64,000 bases of DNA from Prostheceraeus crozeri. Taxonomy: Eukaryota > Platyhelminthes > Polycladida > Euryleptidae. Positions within the stretch are counted from its first letter, which is position 1, and the number at the start of each line of letters is the position of its first letter. Below, in pieces: positions 1-12,100 of the stretch. The notes under the pieces are model-generated. The model saw only the letters and a program-made list of their open reading frames with translations. It made no database searches and was not told where the DNA came from. The translations under genes were made by a program, and so were the position numbers. Location: the NCBI GenBank assembly GCA_907163375.1, contig CAJQUW010005232.1:186001-250000 (forward strand), given 5' to 3'.

Positions 1-33
1 TCGGATCTCGATCAATTCAGAAAATACAGAAAT

Positions 34-2429
34 TCATGTTAAAATGTAAAAATATGTTTTAAAAATAGAAAACTGACCGGAAAAATTTCGGCGACCATAT
101 TTCTCATGCCTTAAAGACCTAAATTTACATCTGAAGTAGTATTCGTTATCACAGGTTATCTGCAAGTAGGTTAGTCCGGGACATTTTGGATCACACCACG
201 TATAATACAAGGAAGAGCGTTCATTGTCGGACAAAGAGTTTGATCTTTCGAAAAGAGAGTCAATCACACTCAATTCATCATCACTCATTTCTTTCGAGCA
301 AACACAAATTCTGAACATGAAAGAATTCGCTACGATCGATATCCAATTCCTCAAATAATTTCAATTTACGCAGTCTGGCGCTACACAAAAGTTGGTCTAG
401 GCCGATATAGTAGTTCCCGCCGCTCATTTGTCTATAGCATGAAAACTCGCCTTCTAAAGGATCAGTTTGAAAAATACCTGGTAAGATGTATTTTATTGCT
501 TCGTCTCTCAATAGCTCCTGAATCAATTTGGACAGCCCACGCAGAGTTTGGACAAAGGCGTCTCTAGTAACAGACGTGAAAGACTGTATTCTGTACGGCC
601 CTGAATTTCCGGGCATTCTTGAAATGGCTTCAGCTGTTTCACGAAGAAATACAATTCTGTTATCATTCGGATCGGAGAAAGGTTTTCTATCAGAGTCGTT
701 CAAAGCGAATGTGTCCCTCTATGGTTTTGATGTTTAGCATCTTCCACAACCTAAGAAAATAATCTATGAATTTCGCAGTATCAATACATCCATCATTCAC
801 AACACAAGTGCGGCTACTGTTTTCTCATTAAAGACTCGGAGCACGTGGCGAACATTTTGCTTCTCTATTGAAGACGGAAAACATATTGATATGTGAGATT
901 TGTTCGCTTAAACAATATTGGATGCCTCAGATCTATACAATTTGATGCAGTCACTAAATTTAGCTACAACTGTGCCTTTGTTTGGCAACTCAAATTTGAT
1001 CTCTTTTTTCTTTTCAGAAATCCAATTATTCCTCACATTTTTTAATAAGTGTACTGTGTCGTGTAGACAGTAAATGTATGAATCAGTGGACTGATGTTTA
1101 AACAAATAATTTTCGTTATCTGAAGAGCAGATAGATTTGTAGAAGCTTCTATTAACCGATGCGCTGTCACAAATAAATGCTTTGATTTTACCATCACATT
1201 CATTCACTATTTCAACAAGCTTCAAAATCTCACATTCAAGGAAACTCTGCAGTCAATGAAAAAACCGGAATTAGACGAACCATAAAAGCTCGATGACTCA
1301 AAAGTGGTTTCAACATTAAACTTAAAACAGTTCTAGCTGTTTTATTTGGATCATCTTCAGCTCTGCCTAAAAGATGGCAACCGCGGTATCTTACAGAGGG
1401 TGTTATGTACACTTCATCGAACAACAAAAAACATGTTCTCTGAATGCCAACAAGCTTGTGAAAAACGGCATTTATAGTGTCTTTGGCATCAGCAACACTG
1501 CCATACTTTTCAAACTTCCTATATGCTTTTTGACAGTATCAGGATGAGGGAGTAGTAGTGCTTTCTACAAATGTTATATGATTTTGTTCCGGCTAACAAC
1601 AGTTCTGTACTCACTTTCAAAATGGAAGCTGGATACTCGTATGGACGAGATGACATGTGTTTTACTTGAAATAATAAGAATTCAAGACGTCGCCTCACAT
1701 CCATGTCGATGTCAGCGAACTGCATAGAACGCTCAATGTTTTCTGCAGCACAATTGAGTTCGATTTCAAATGAAGTAGCGTTGATTTTGTAACAGATATC
1801 ACAGCTTCTAACTGAGACCACTTCGTCAACTTCCGTCCAAATCCGACCACAGACTTGATGTCAACACGTGTATTTTGTTTTACAGATGTTATAACAAAGT
1901 CACTTGTGACAGAAACACAATAATGAACGATGTTTTCACATATGAAGTGAATCATTTTGACCACTCTGTAGATGAACGTTTAACAACCCATAAATCATGG
2001 TCTTCGATGAAAGTTTTTGAGGAGAGTTGAGCGATGAATGATGTCCAATCAACGATGTTGTCAAGAGATTCGAATGTTTCCAACTCATCAGGAATAGAGG
2101 AACGAACTGAAGAAGAGACACGCTGATTCTCTACATCTCTGAGCGAAGAAGAAGCTGTTTGAATGAAATTCGAAGGCAGGCAATTAGGAAATATTGATGG
2201 TGGATTGATCGGTCGATTATAGCGCTTTGATTTTAACCATTTCTGTGTCCTCCGGCCAGTGAGAAGCACAAATGCCGATGTATTGTGTCACCTTTTTGAT
2301 CGTATTCGGTAACGCTTGCACCCAGCGATTTCGCTCCTCCTCTTCGTTTGGGAATCCATAAACAGTTACTTTTGAATCACTGGAATCGTAATTGCCCTTA
2401 CAGTGTATCACACAGCACTTCCGAGGCAT
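34..2429 (-). pseudogene. Broken P-element / THAP9-like transposase
   Basis: The minus strand reads through the parts of a P-element transposase in family order but in several frames. First comes a THAP zinc finger (2217-2429: paired Cys near the N-terminus, the YGFP motif, then a CASH motif giving the last Cys and His). Next is a block with SRPYEYPASIL (about 1610-1660), then LFDEVYITPSVRYRG (about 1380-1425). A block with LHDTVHLLKNVRNNW follows (about 1010-1070). The C-terminal region has YILPGIFQTDPLEGEFS and YRQMSGGNYYIG (about 410-500). THAP9 and Drosophila P transposase share this order. At least four frame changes separate the blocks, so it is dead as written. A domesticated THAP9-like host gene is the alternative, but the decay argues for a transposon remnant. 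It lies upstream of the WDR6 exons, opposite in strand. Terminal repeats were not identified. Confidence 0.8.
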
Positions 2430-3850
2430 TTCGACAAGACCTCAAGTAGCGCACTCGATGAAAGTCTTAATGCGATGATTCGAGTCTGTGTATTATGTGC
2501 ATTATCCGCCTGACGGTGCAGTGCAGAGTCATAACGATAACAACAGCAGAGAGCTGGGAAGACAGTGTTAGCTGATCGGCCGCAGTCAACTGTCAGCCTA
2601 TAAAACTCGACACAATGATTTCGCTTTCCGCGTCCTGGCAGCTTATTGATATCTAGTTGTCCTTGGCACAGCCAATCGGCACTTGCTGGTTTGTTATCAT
2701 TTATCTGCTTTTTATTCTGTGCTTCCTTTTTTATATCGCGACAGAATATTCGATTGAAGCTTTTTGCACTTTATTCGCGTGTAGGCCTTTTTTAGTTGGC
2801 ATGCCCCATGCCTTGATATCAAATAAGACCTGCTATCCATGGATGTGCTTCGCGCTTGGCACCATGTCGACTATAGTTAAGCATCATCGAAGAGGATCTT
2901 GTTAGTTTAATTACCGGAATATATACGTTTATGTTTCATGTATGGAAAGGATGAATTTACTGAAAAATTGGTAGCTCAAGTGCCCACCGTCCTAAAAAAG
3001 GGATGGGTTGATTGAAATCAATAGAATATTTTTCCAATTGAATGCATTTATCAGTAATTTAGGTTAATACAAAAATATCATTTTACTAATGTCCTATAAA
3101 GCTAATGGCAAAAAATCATAAACGCTTATTTTTTTCTTTCATATGAAGGCATTTTCAAATTTGAAAATCAAAGGTATTCAAATGAAATTATTTTTTACAT
3201 GACAACAACATGATGCGAGCAGACTGATGAAAATATTCAATTTGGGTATAAATCATTCAACTAAATCAAGCTGAAACTTTGAAATAAGTGATACTGATAA
3301 CCTATCAAAGAACTAGGGGCACTAATGGGTTAATATCCAAGTGAAAAATCACGGCCGGTTCTGTATCTATCTCTTTCGAAAGCATCGTTGGGTGTACGAT
3401 CATCGGTCAGGCAAAATCATCTCGTATGTAATATTTTGTTTTCATCTCATTTCACTAAGTTTACAAGGAATTACGTCATCGGATTCATTTTGACAACAAA
3501 CCATTCCTAAATCAATCACCGTCGCAGTGGTCTTTGTGGCAGAGTCTTCAGTCTGCCACGAGAAAAACTGAGTTCAAGCCTTGATCGGGAAGCCTTGATC
3601 CCCAGATTGATGATGGAAAAGATATGTACTTTCATGTCTGTGCATGCCGTACTTGCAGCACTTAGACTGCTACGAACTACGAGGTGATCTGTATAAAATC
3701 ATGGAGTCAAAGGGTATCATTAGAAAGCGATGGGCAGACAGCAGGTTCTCATGGCATTCAAATGACGATATTCAGGGAGAAAATGAATAAATAACTTAAC
3801 CGTATTTATGCTCGGAAGCACATTAGACACGGAGCCTATCTTCCATGTGG
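2430..3850. other. Non-coding stretch, no gene seen
   Basis: No convincing coding region. The part next to the THAP reading frame (2430-2660) is less AT-rich than the rest. It contains a TATA-like string (tataaaa) at about 2599-2605 on the + strand, with an ATG at about 2615 whose frame closes quickly. I do not call a promoter. The remainder is AT-rich and featureless. Confidence 0.4.
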
Positions 3851-3851
3851 C

Positions 3852-4012
3852 TGAGTTGTTATTCATCCCACTCTCATTCTTCTTGTGCTGATGAGTGTTT
3901 AGCAAGAATGCAGAGTGTACCTCTTTTAAAAGTCTTAGGTTTGATCCGACCAAGGTCTGAACCAATGTCTTCCGGACGCAGAGCGAACACTCTACCACAA
4001 GGCCACAGGGCC
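3852..4012 (-). mobile_element. tRNA-derived SINE (type 2)
   Basis: Read on the minus strand, the sequence has a tRNA-like head: an A-box-like TGTGGTAGAGTG (about 3990-4002) and a B-box-like GGTTCAGACC (about 3955-3965). An 'aagacttttaaaag' segment and a body ending near a 'cttgctaaacactc' string follow. Head plus such a body is the usual SINE plan in many marine invertebrates. It differs from the other SINE family in this window (7281, 43719 and 50819 copies). Ends are approximate. Confidence 0.55.
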
Positions 4013-5319
4013 GGCAAGAATCTGTTATTGTTGCTGCTGTTGTTTTAATACGTATCAATACATAATTATCCTAGAAACACTCCTATTATCTAAAATGATG
4101 TAAAGACATTGCCTAATATGCAGTACTGATCATGTAAAACTCAAACAATTGCCTGCATCGATGTAAGCGGCTTTACCTAGTTCGAGAGCGGTTATTATTC
4201 GAAGAAGTGTGGTATTTATTTTGTTCTACGATCATCGATGTAGACAGCAAGTCCTCCCCTATGAAGAATGGTTGGTGGACGTAAAGCGAGAAAAAAGAAA
4301 AAAGAAAATGTAGTCCGAAGCTGAACATGAAGATAAAGCTTGTAAAATTCACCAGTTCAATTTGAATCGACTTCCCACAACGAACAGAGTACATAAGTAT
4401 CGAATTATTTCTTTATCTGTTTTGTAGGAAATCCCTGAGCCCGATGTTGGCAAACAAAAGCTAATTTAATTTTCCGTGTACTTTCGGTGCGCTCCGCGCA
4501 TCATCTTCAGAGATACTGATAAAAGCAGATCATCATGCGGACACAAACAGATGAACACAGTTCAGGCATGCATTGCAGTGCTGGAAGAATCAAGTACAGC
4601 GAACATCAAAATAACAAGTCACAAGACATTAATAACACCACGAAGACAGAAAAACTAGTAGAAGTACATTACCAATAAACCAAAATTAAGTAGTGAGATA
4701 AAACTCGACAAAGATAACAAAGAAATGAAAAACTATTTACGACAGCTATTTGTGCAAGACACTGTCTCAAGCAGACCCCAAGTCGTGGTTGACTCGGTTG
4801 CCCTTGCTAAGTCTCTTCGTTTAGGTCGCCTCTTTGATAAACCTTCTTCTCCACCCACTCGCTGCTCAACACTGAAACACCTCTGATTGATCCACCTTCA
4901 AATTCTTGACAGCATGCTTGAGCTCTTTCTGCCTGTCTTTCACGGTTCATCCAGACTGACCAACGTAAACCCAACCACATTCAAAATCACAGAATTAGAT
5001 TCATCTGCGTGCGCTTCAGTTTCCTAGAATGGAAGGTTTATATGTAACTTAAATATCGAAATGGCACATCACAATTAGACAACTTGCTCCTTCTCGAATG
5101 GATAATTCGTGTATCTCTTGCTATTGGAAATGGCAAACAATAAGCTGTCAGCAGAGGACACCAGAGCCAGTGAGAGATGCGTGCGTGCTGTGATATCACT
5201 TCGCATACACCAAAACACACATCGCTGCCTTGGCTAATATTCGATTCAGTGTATGCACTATACAGTGAGAAATACCGAGGAGAGGATGTGAAAACATCAA
5301 GTGAACTAATTTTCGTACG
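4013..5319. other. Non-coding stretch, no gene seen
   Basis: AT-rich sequence upstream of the first visible WDR6 exon. No open frame has recognisable protein similarity, and I found no candidate for the missing N-terminal WDR6 exons here. Confidence 0.35.
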
Positions 5320-5535
5320 CCTGCTACTTTTTTTAATAATGGTCGGAAGGGCCAACATTATCGAGAAAACTTGTACGCAATGATCTGAATTCTTCGAATC
5401 TGAAGGAATTTTGGCAATCGAAGCACTTTGCTAGAACTCACATTAATCCGCAAGCGACGCACGACTTTTTTCCTATCTCTGTAAGGTACTAGGAATTCCT
5501 TTTTGCCCACTTAATAGGTTCCTCGATGTGCCGTC
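5320..5535 (-). repeat. Dispersed repeat family A, partial copy 1
   Basis: Matches one half of the roughly 480-bp repeat at 47347-47805 (inverted) and at 60128-60622 (same orientation as the latter). Shared strings include gaattcttcgaatctgaag, an 'aatccgcaagcg' string and 'tttttcctatctctg'. It carries no coding capacity of its own. The short open frames around it are accidental. Confidence 0.75.
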
Positions 5536-5856
5536 AATTTCGTATTAATCACACTTCTAGCAAACCGAAGCAGATAAACAAAATATTTAATCATGTGTTC
5601 AGAACAGTTGAAGGAATACATTACTCTGTACTGCTTCGGAGGATGCTGACGTTTGCGCACGAGAGTGGATCGCAAGGTTCGCATAGGCTTCATACTGACC
5701 TTATTAACTCCGGCACCATGTTCGAATTATTTCTATTGTCGGACAGAACTCACATCTCACTACTTCAGCATCCAGATCTAGTCTGAGGGTGATGCATAGA
5801 CCGGCCGCTTGATGCATTGCATCTATTTCTCCACTCACCAATACTCTTCTTTGCAG

Positions 5857-6192
5857 GGTGTCATATTCAGTATTGATTACAATCATTCCACCAATCGCTT
5901 GTGTTCCGTCTCTGACGATCGTTCAATCGCAGTGTGGATTGGTGAGTCACCCTCTGAGGATGGTTGGACGGCCTTCCGCTGTCTCTGCCGCTTCATAGCT
6001 CACGAAGCGCGTGTATGGGCGGCCGTTCTGACACCGTTTGGTGCTGTATCCATCGGCGAAGACTGTCATGTGAATGTTTGGAGTTTCCAAGACACTGTGG
6101 GTGATGAAAAACCTTGGAGAAAGATTCATTCATTTGAAGCGCACAGAGGAAGAGGTGTTTGGAGTCTTGCAGTCAGAGAGGACGGCCTATTG
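5857..6192 (+). CDS. WDR6: WDR6-like exon a
   Basis: 112 codons, phase 0 at both ends. Acceptor is cttctttgcag and donor is gtgagt. It encodes two WD-type blades: GVIFSIDYN leading to DDRSIAVW, then HEARVWAAV leading to GEDCHVNVW, then RGVWSLAVREDG. This corresponds to the region after roughly residue 220 of the human protein, so upstream exons must exist. Confidence 0.85.
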
Positions 6193-9100
6193 GTGAGTCA
6201 TGTTTGGTATTTAAATTATTTCTACCATAATTAAATTGGTTGAGGCTAACCTCCGGTAGATCATAAAGAAAAATAATAATACTATAGGCCTAACTAAAAA
6301 CTGAAAGAAAAAAATATAACTTACTACTGCGTTTTAAACAAAATTATAAATCTAACAACTTACTTATAACATTAGCGTCTAAAAAGGAGTGATTATAGAC
6401 ATGACACTCGTGTCTCTGCTTATATACTTCAAACTTTGTAACTTATCTAAATCCCAATCTGCTATCAGTCAAATACATAGGGAGAAGTGTGATTTTGTTC
6501 TACTTTAAAAGATGATGGCTTCTGGATGCTACTGCTTCTAGTAATCAGTAGGAACAGTCACAAGTAATTTTGAATTTCTAGTAAGTTGATGTGTCCGTAG
6601 CATTGTGATTAGGAAACTTTTAGTGAATTGCTATCGGCATATTGGCTTTTTTGTCATATTCACTTACATTGGTTCTACATAGTTCCAGCCTATTCTCCAC
6701 ATACTGTAGGGTTATTTTATTTCGCGGTTTTATCAATTCGGTCACTTCGCACGGTATTTAATTTCGCCTTTAGTATGTTACAGCACGGTAGTATGCTGTA
6801 GTGGTTTACACACAGAGCTATTTTTTCAAGAAAAGTGCTATTATCTGAAGAGAGAAGAAAATGCTACAAGAAAATTGCGTTGATTGGCTGAACGTTCCTG
6901 CTCACGGCCCGTCCGAGCTTTAGCTTCGTGATTCTGATGGCCGAACGAACTGTACCAAAGACTTCTACGCAGGTAAGCTATCTGATGGACTATCATTTGA
7001 TGCCACTCTTTCAAGCATTAACATTGATTTACGCCTCTCCGTGATGAAGCCTTTGTATTGCAAATGGCTCATTAAAGCCTGCGAACCCGTTGAGGCTGAA
7101 AACGGCGCCTTCATCACGGGATGGCGGAAGACCGGTTTTCTGGATGCCTGCGAAAAGTGCAAAACACTGTATTATGAAGCCTCTGTATTTTTTTAAGGAT
7201 TTTGCGTCACTTTTTACCCCTACTGGGGCCTTGGACGGTGCTGACTTAAGTCAGACTTTGTTTGGAGCGTTGTGGTGCTATGTAGTCCGGATGCCCTTCC
7301 TGCCGACTTCCAATGACACTTTCCGGGTTCGACCTCTGGACCATGAGATCGCTAGTCCAAGTACGCAACCACTGTGCCACGGACACCACGGACTGTGTAT
7401 GACTATGTGCATCGTGTTGTACGCTTGTAATGCGTTTATAACAAAGAATTCTACACAGTTAAAATCTATTGCGAAGACATACTTTGCGTACTGCATTCCT
7501 ATGTGGAATTTTTAACCTCTGAATTTTTCGCGGGTATTTTATTTCGCGGTTGTCATCAAACCGCGAAAATTAACAGCCTTTCAGTAGTTCTCACATGTTC
7601 ACATAGAGACAGCACGATGTCATGTATCAGAAACTTCCACACAGCCTGGTACACCCCTTGCCTACTACAAAACAGCGCGTCTGCCTGATAAGATGAGTTG
7701 TCTTTCATAGATAGATTGGATTGAAAGCCTCATGTGATTCCAATGGAGATGATGTTACACGACTTTCTTGAGCTATTGACTGTAGATTTCACAAAGAAGC
7801 ATTTCTTCATGAGATATAAACAAAGCATCTGCAGGTCATGCTCCTTCATACGAGTAGTCGTCCGAAACAACTGACCGACGTGCAAGTGTGCTAATCAAAG
7901 AAGAGAGGACAATATAAGCGACCACTAATGAAGGAGGATGACCTGTACATGTGCAAATCATGAAGAAACACCACGGCAACCTAAATCTTCAGTCAATAAC
8001 TCAACTTCTAGATTGGAAATATATAGGATTCTTCAATCCAGGTTATCTCTGAAAGACAAACAATCCGTCAGGCAGTGGAGTTATCTCGCTATTTGACGGA
8101 ATTATAGTTCATCACGTAATTTATTGATCAAATCATTGTTATTTTCAGCTTTGTAGTCATCATTTTGGGTTCATAGATGTTTTTCAAAGAATGGGACTGC
8201 ACTTTTAATGAGTCCAAGTGACAGATAATGTCAGATGACATGTACGTATATGTATTAGAGTTGTTACCTGATATGTAGTTGACTTGGAACATGTGCATAA
8301 ATGTCTAAAAATGTATAATTCTGCTGTTTTGAGCTGACTTGTAGTCATACTTATATTTATAAGCTTAGTTTACTAGGTTTAAAAGTCGACTTATTGTAAA
8401 CAAACTCCTGATAATTTAGACCGCACTACATATTCATTGCATGTATTTTATGACGTCGAAAGGAAAAGAAAAGCGAAACATTTGCAAAAAAGTTAAATAG
8501 AGCCGACAATCTAAGATGATGACGTCATGGGAAAAGGTGCCGACCGATTACTTAAACATTTTGACTTTTTTATCTCTAACTCTTACCACATGGCCAGACC
8601 AACGAAGGTCTTGTGATGTCTATGATGATCTCCAAAACCACTGCTTTTGCAATTCTGTCATTCGATTTCCTGTCCAATAGTCTGACACCACACGTCCACT
8701 GTAGCATTCGCATCTTCGAATCGGCAATTGTAAAACAAGCACCGGGAAACCCTCCGCTTTCAAATAAGTAAAATTGAGTTTTCTATGTTTCCATCCTTTT
8801 AGAAAGTAATTACAATTACATACTACCTACTTCAGTTAATGAGTAGCGTTAATTTCTATTTTTTCGATCGTTTATTGACGAGATCTTTCGACCGTTCTAC
8901 ACGATCATCGTCAGGAACGGTCTTGACAATGTTCGTGTAGAACGGTAGAAAGATCTCGACAATAAAAGATCGTTTGCGGACTCCCTAGAAATTATTGCAA
9001 TGAATAAGGATCCGTTATTTCAAACAATGAGTAGCGTCATAAAGCCATATTTTCAACTTTCAGGCAAGTGGTGGCAATGATGGGGCCATCTTTGTTCACC

Positions 9101-12100
9101 CTCTGAAATCTCAGCGTTCTCGGTCCTCAATTTCATCATCGACAGAGTTCCAAATGTTGACTGCTTCAGACTTCCCTCGGAACATATTCTATGGACCTGA
9201 TGGAAGCCTCTATGTGGTCACTGATGAGGCCAGTCTCCTTCGCCGAACACTTACGGAGACCAAACTTCGTCATGTGACGTCTCTAGGCAGTGAATTGATG
9301 CATTACAACGTTCTGGCGGTCTCCAGGGATCGAGGGTCAGTCGTCATCGGCTCATTGTCTGGATCTCTTCTTCTCCTGGACATCAGCGATGGAGTGAAGG
9401 AGGTTTGGAAGAGTTGTGCAATGTCAGGGAAAGTGATGTGTGTTGTCATGTTGGAATGTGGAATATTGTCGAGCTCAGCGGATGGACAAATTACTCTAGT
9501 AAGCTACCTTCAAGCAATAGTAAAATCTGACAATTCATTAATGAATAATTCCTCACTTTTAGCATTTTCAACTACCAGAAAAAAAGTCATGAACTGACAC
9601 AACAAAATTATTCCAATATGTCGGCAACAATCATATTCCTTTCCTGATTTGATATTGATTGATATTGTGTCTAATGTCAGGTTACTATGAATGAATTTAT
9701 CTCATATTAGATAAAATGAAACTTAAAACATTTAGCTTAAAAAGAATTAAGCTGACTACCAAGTTACATGAAAAGTATCATGTCCTCATAAAAAAATTGA
9801 CAACAAATTCTGCTTCATGGCTCTATTCGCGAGCTTGTGAACTTACACCAAATTTAGTTATTTTTTCTAATACGGTTATATGGATCTTTTAAGCTTTCAC
9901 TTGCCTAATCATTCTATTGTATGTTAACATCATGGTGAATAATTGAGTTACAAATTGGAAAAATTTCTGAGTGCATGGTTAGAATTGAACTGATTTACAT
10001 GGGGTTTCATTATTTATTTCGTAGATGAAACATAAGGCAACTTTCATACGAGAAAGTATATTTCATAAAAATAAAAGTGACAAGGCCCTCGGGCGCTCGG
10101 AGAGGGCTCTGCAACGCAGGGTTGATGAACATCTTCCTCGCTGGCTCATGAATGGCTCAAGTACGCGGCCGCGGTCTTCCAAGCCACCATCCAGTGCAGT
10201 GACGCGCCATGCAATGGAATGCGACCGCTTTGACAGATCACGAGAGAAGATCAATCACTTCAAGATTGTCACACGTGCACGTCATCGCCTATTGTTGCCG
10301 CTTATTGAGAGTACGCACATACTAAAGTTCAAACCCGATCTATGCGTGCATAAAGAATTCCTGTTCACTCTTAAGTTAGCGTGGCAGTAGCGTGGTGCAT
10401 CATATATAAGACGATCATTTCAATGTAGCCTACAGTATTTCTTTCCCAAGGTAGACCTGAAGAGCGTGGGCGAATGGCCTTGTCACTTTTTTATTTTTTA
10501 TGAAATATATTTTCTCGTATGAAAGTTGCCTTATGTTTCATCTACAAAATAATCCCGACAACAAATTATTTATTTCATTTGTTATCTGAAGAATATTTTT
10601 AGAATCAATATTTTCAGGCAAATTGTGAATTTTCGAAGTAATACTTGCTTTAAAACTTAACCATTTCAAGCTCAGTTGTGTCTCGAAGGATTTGTAAAGT
10701 TCTATTCTTTCTTCTGCTTTGCAATCGTTCTTCATTGTTAATTTCTCCAAGACGGTAAAAAAGATAGTTACAGAAAGTACATCAGATAAAGTTAATTCAA
10801 TGAAATCGAAGCTTCTTTCACATCGGGAATTTAATTGATGCTGAGTTGTTACTCTACCTAGTGCTCACTATGCTGAAGTGATAGATTTAAGTGATTACTA
10901 ACTGCAACTCACAACATGCAATCAAGAACAGCTGGTGCAGAATGCGTGCATTCACAAACTAAAAGAGCTCAAATGTGAACATCATCAAACTTCGTCCCTT
11001 CTGCAGTTATCTGATGCTGGGGAAGTTTCGGTACGCCTCCAGTTGCCGCCGGCTCGCCGGTATTGGTGGATGACGGCAGCTGCCTGCAAATTACCTTACA
11101 TAGTCATCGGAGATCGAGAAGGGTCCATTCATCTCTTCTCCACGGACCGTCCCGGCCCTCCTTTGCATTCCATCGGCAGTCATGGACGACACGGGGTCAC
11201 TACGGTCCACTGGTCGGAGGAAATAGTCTCCTCAGCCGGTAAGAACGGCGTCCTGCTGCAATGGCGGGTTATTGATGATCATCTGGAGACAGTCTGTCAA
11301 TATAAGGTGAGATCCGTGCATGAGTCCCCTGTGAGGGCAGGATGTTAATCCGATTAATATCAAGAGGAATTTGACCCTTGCCTGCTTTTCGTTTAACTTG
11401 AATGCAATGAAGCACAGGAAACGTATCTTGAGGAAACTATCTGCTGTTGAACTAATGCGAGCAATCACATTTTGTAATGAGTAAGCAAGTTAAGATTGCA
11501 GCACTACTTTTTAAAGCAACACTGTTGAGAGAAGAGTGGTAAGCATGCAATAGTAGAATTCCTATTGCTTCTGAAATGCGTGTAAGTTGTTATAATCCAT
11601 CTGAATTTGAAATCCTTTACTTCAAAAGAGAATAATTCATACTACTCTTTAAAATGTAAAGTAGCATTGTATTTTGTATTTTTGGATATGTAAAGGCAAT
11701 CAGATTCTTCACCAGTAATTGAATTAATGACAAACATTTAATCATTGCTCCCTCTAACCTGCAGACTCCGGCAGATATTTCGTGGATTGACCGAATCTTG
11801 AATGAACGTTCAGGACTGCTCCTCTGCGGCTTCCATTCGGTAAGTTTCATTTCCTCTCATCAATCATAGCCTCTTCCCGGGATCTTCCGCTCCCTTCTGA
11901 CGGTGAAGAAAAGCCTCTTCAATTGGATGTGACCGACTCCTTCCGCTTTCTCTGATGCCTTTGTTCCTCTCCCTCAACCGCTTCATTTTCTCTCCAATGA
12001 ATCGATGATTTTTGAAATTCTCCCTCTCTCTTACCTTTTGCACACAAGCGGACGAATTTGAACAATTTAGATGATTTCTGATGATTGCAATGCCCTGGAT

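Larger units (their letters stand above)
6193..9063 (+). other. WDR6 intron a
   Basis: 2.9-kb intron. It holds one SINE (7281-7388) and a 40-bp-arm hairpin (8865-8972). There are also two patches with 'ttcgcggt' strings: 6719-6775, and 7505-7575 where cgcgg and ccgcg face each other. These look like pieces of small inverted-repeat elements. Nothing else recognised. Confidence 0.6.

Noticed and set aside
2657-2905. 82-codon frame with hydrophobic N-terminus after a TATA-like string
   Set aside because: Starts at a non-ATG codon, has no similarity, and nothing supports a promoter beyond one short motif.
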